The notes under the pieces are model-generated. The model saw only the letters and a program-made list of their open reading frames with translations. It was not told where the DNA came from and ran no database searches. The position numbers and the translations under genes are program-made. Shown one piece after another: positions 62,890 through 64,000 of a stretch of 64,000 bases of DNA. How positions within the stretch are numbered: the stretch's first letter is position 1; every line of letters starts with the position of its first letter. The stretch is from the NCBI RefSeq assembly GCF_013377995.1, contig NZ_CP055305.1, forward strand, positions 1,302,001 to 1,366,000, given 5' to 3'. Source of the DNA: Mannheimia pernigra (GTDB lineage Bacteria > Pseudomonadota > Gammaproteobacteria > Enterobacterales > Pasteurellaceae).

Positions 62890-64000
62890 TTAACAATTTG
62901 TTTGTTTTATTTTTTTCACAGCATAACCTCTACGTTTATTTAATTCCTCTCGAATTCCTTGTTTTTCAAATCCGTCTTGAATAACTTGTTGCACATCAAT
63001 TTTCATTGCGGCTCGGTAATATTTTTGAGCAAGTGCGGCTTGTGGGTAATCGCGATTTTCAAAGGTTAATCGCCCCCTTGCATCCGCCTCACAAGCAAGC
63101 AGAAAATCAAAAAATCGTTTTGGTTTTCGCCATACATCAAGGGCATTAAAGAGCTTGATGACAGTTTCAGGGCGGAGTGCTGCCATTTTGTGGCAATGGG
63201 TGTGATATTCTGTAACAAGCAATGCGAAATCTTTAATCTCTGTGGGTATTTTTAAACGATTAGCCAATTCTCGGGTAGGTTGAATACCTTTGACTTCGTG
63301 CCCGTAGTGGTGAGGCAAAATCTCTTTCGGTGTTAAGCCTTTGCCAAGATCGTGACAGAGAGCGGCAAACAGTAAAGCGGTCGGATTTTCCGCATTTTTT
63401 GCAAGTCTTGTGGCTTGTTCCAACACCATTAATGTATGTACACCCGAATCAATTTCGGGGTGATGCTGTGCTGGTTGTGGCACGCCGAAAAGCCGCTCTA
63501 GCTCGGGAAATAAGACTTTTAATGCCCCAACTGAACGCAAAACCTCAAAATAAATGGATGGATTGTTAGTTTCAAATACTTTTTGTGTTTCGAGCCACAC
63601 TCGTTCTGCGGTGAGCGTTTCTAGCTCGCCACTTTCCGCAATATTTCGCATTAAATCAAGGGTTTCAGCGGCTATCGAAAAGCCGAAATGGTGAAAGCGG
63701 GCAGCAAAGCGAGCCACACGTAATACTCTAAGCGGATCTTCGCTGAATGCGGGTGAAATGTGGCGTAACACACGGTTTTCTAAATCTTTTACGCCGTGGT
63801 AAGGGTCAAAGATCGTGCCATTTTCATTTTGTGCAATAGCATTAATGGTGAGATCTCGGCGGATTAAATCTTGTTCTAGTGTGACCTCTGGCGAAAAATC
63901 GCAAATAAAGCCGTTGTAGCCATTACCTTGTTTACGCTCTTGGCGGGCTAACGCATATTCCTCTTTGGTTTCAGGGTGGAGAAAAACAGGAAAATCTGCC
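62890..64000 (-). CDS. cca: CCA-adding enzyme (multifunctional CCA protein), 5' end outside window
   Basis: About 370 residues are visible and the frame is open to the window edge. DFPVFLHPETKEEYALARQERK, RRDLTINAIA and SEDPLRVLRVARFAARF are the nucleotidyltransferase part, and HHPEIDSGVHTLMVLEQA with ALCHDLGKG is the HD domain of the E. coli-type multifunctional enzyme with phosphatase/phosphodiesterase activities. It adds or repairs the tRNA 3' CCA. The C-terminus is short and basic. The true start lies beyond 64000; an internal GTG at 63771 is not the start. Confidence 0.96.
   Translation of the reverse strand, partial: ADFPVFLHPETKEEYALARQERKQGNGYNGFICDFSPEVTLEQDLIRRDLTINAIAQNENGTIFDPYHGVKDLENRVLRHISPAFSEDPLRVLRVARFAARFHHFGFSIAAETLDLMRNIAESGELETLTAERVWLETQKVFETNNPSIYFEVLRSVGALKVLFPELERLFGVPQPAQHHPEIDSGVHTLMVLEQATRLAKNAENPTALLFAALCHDLGKGLTPKEILPHHYGHEVKGIQPTRELANRLKIPTEIKDFALLVTEYHTHCHKMAALRPETVIKLFNALDVWRKPKRFFDFLLACEADARGRLTFENRDYPQAALAQKYYRAAMKIDVQQVIQDGFEKQGIREELNKRRGYAVKKIKQTNC

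Overview
This 64-kb window is chromosomal DNA of a Pasteurellaceae bacterium. The gene set (arcB without a PAS region, one-PPIase surA, iscRSUA-hscBA-fdx-iscX, hldE, gmhB) and the recurring DNA-uptake signal ACAAGCGGTC, often as paired inverted copies after genes, point to the Actinobacillus pleuropneumoniae-type uptake group, i.e. a Mannheimia/Bibersteinia/Actinobacillus-like organism. The species cannot be fixed from sequence reading alone.

Layout. 1-2000 (minus): 5'-part of a membrane metallophosphoesterase and prfB with its programmed frameshift. 2.1-12.7 kb: an accessory island with an FtsZ-like/FtsK-gamma fusion protein, a WYL-domain regulator, a truncated RhuM gene, a PP2C phosphatase, a Sir2 protein, a DUF262/DUF1524 GmrSD-like protein behind a (TTGC)8 repeat, three paralogous beta-helix proteins, an orphan protein, cobB and an IS200-like relic. 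13-22.6 kb: Cof-type HAD phosphatase, leuA with a leader-peptide attenuator, rpoE-rseABC, fadD, upp, hemW. 22.8-31.5 kb: an ABC importer (Tat-exported binding protein, permease, permease-ATPase fusion, ATPase), a fumarate-reductase-like flavoprotein and an NhaC-type antiporter. 31.5-46.2 kb: dxr, relA, hemA, der, hldE, pyrR, surA, rsmA, bcp, gmhB, eptA, queF. 46.3-55.8 kb: anmK, murQ, prmB, smrB, hydrolase, DMT transporter, a tannase-like protein lacking its Ser, arcB, ogt. 56.1-62.8 kb: the isc operon, with two extra genes. The end is partial cca.

Most unusual observation. The first island gene encodes a protein that starts at FtsZ helix H7, keeps the FtsZ T7 synergy-loop residues N-x-D-x-x-D and the FtsZ C-terminal subdomain, lacks the GTP-binding domain, and ends in a domain resembling the DNA-binding FtsK gamma domain. 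It is followed by a WYL regulator. Upstream of this gene and of three other island transcription units (sir2, beta-helix gene 1, beta-helix gene 2 operon) there is a 17-bp dyad, consensus RCGAMAYAAAWTRWCGY, and each copy is followed after exactly 9 nt by a -10-like hexamer that lies 30-35 nt before the start codon. This is the signature of a local regulon. I infer a stress- or damage-responsive module in which the FtsZ-like protein may cap FtsZ filaments. That function is inference; the domain matches and the promoter geometry are read directly from the sequence.
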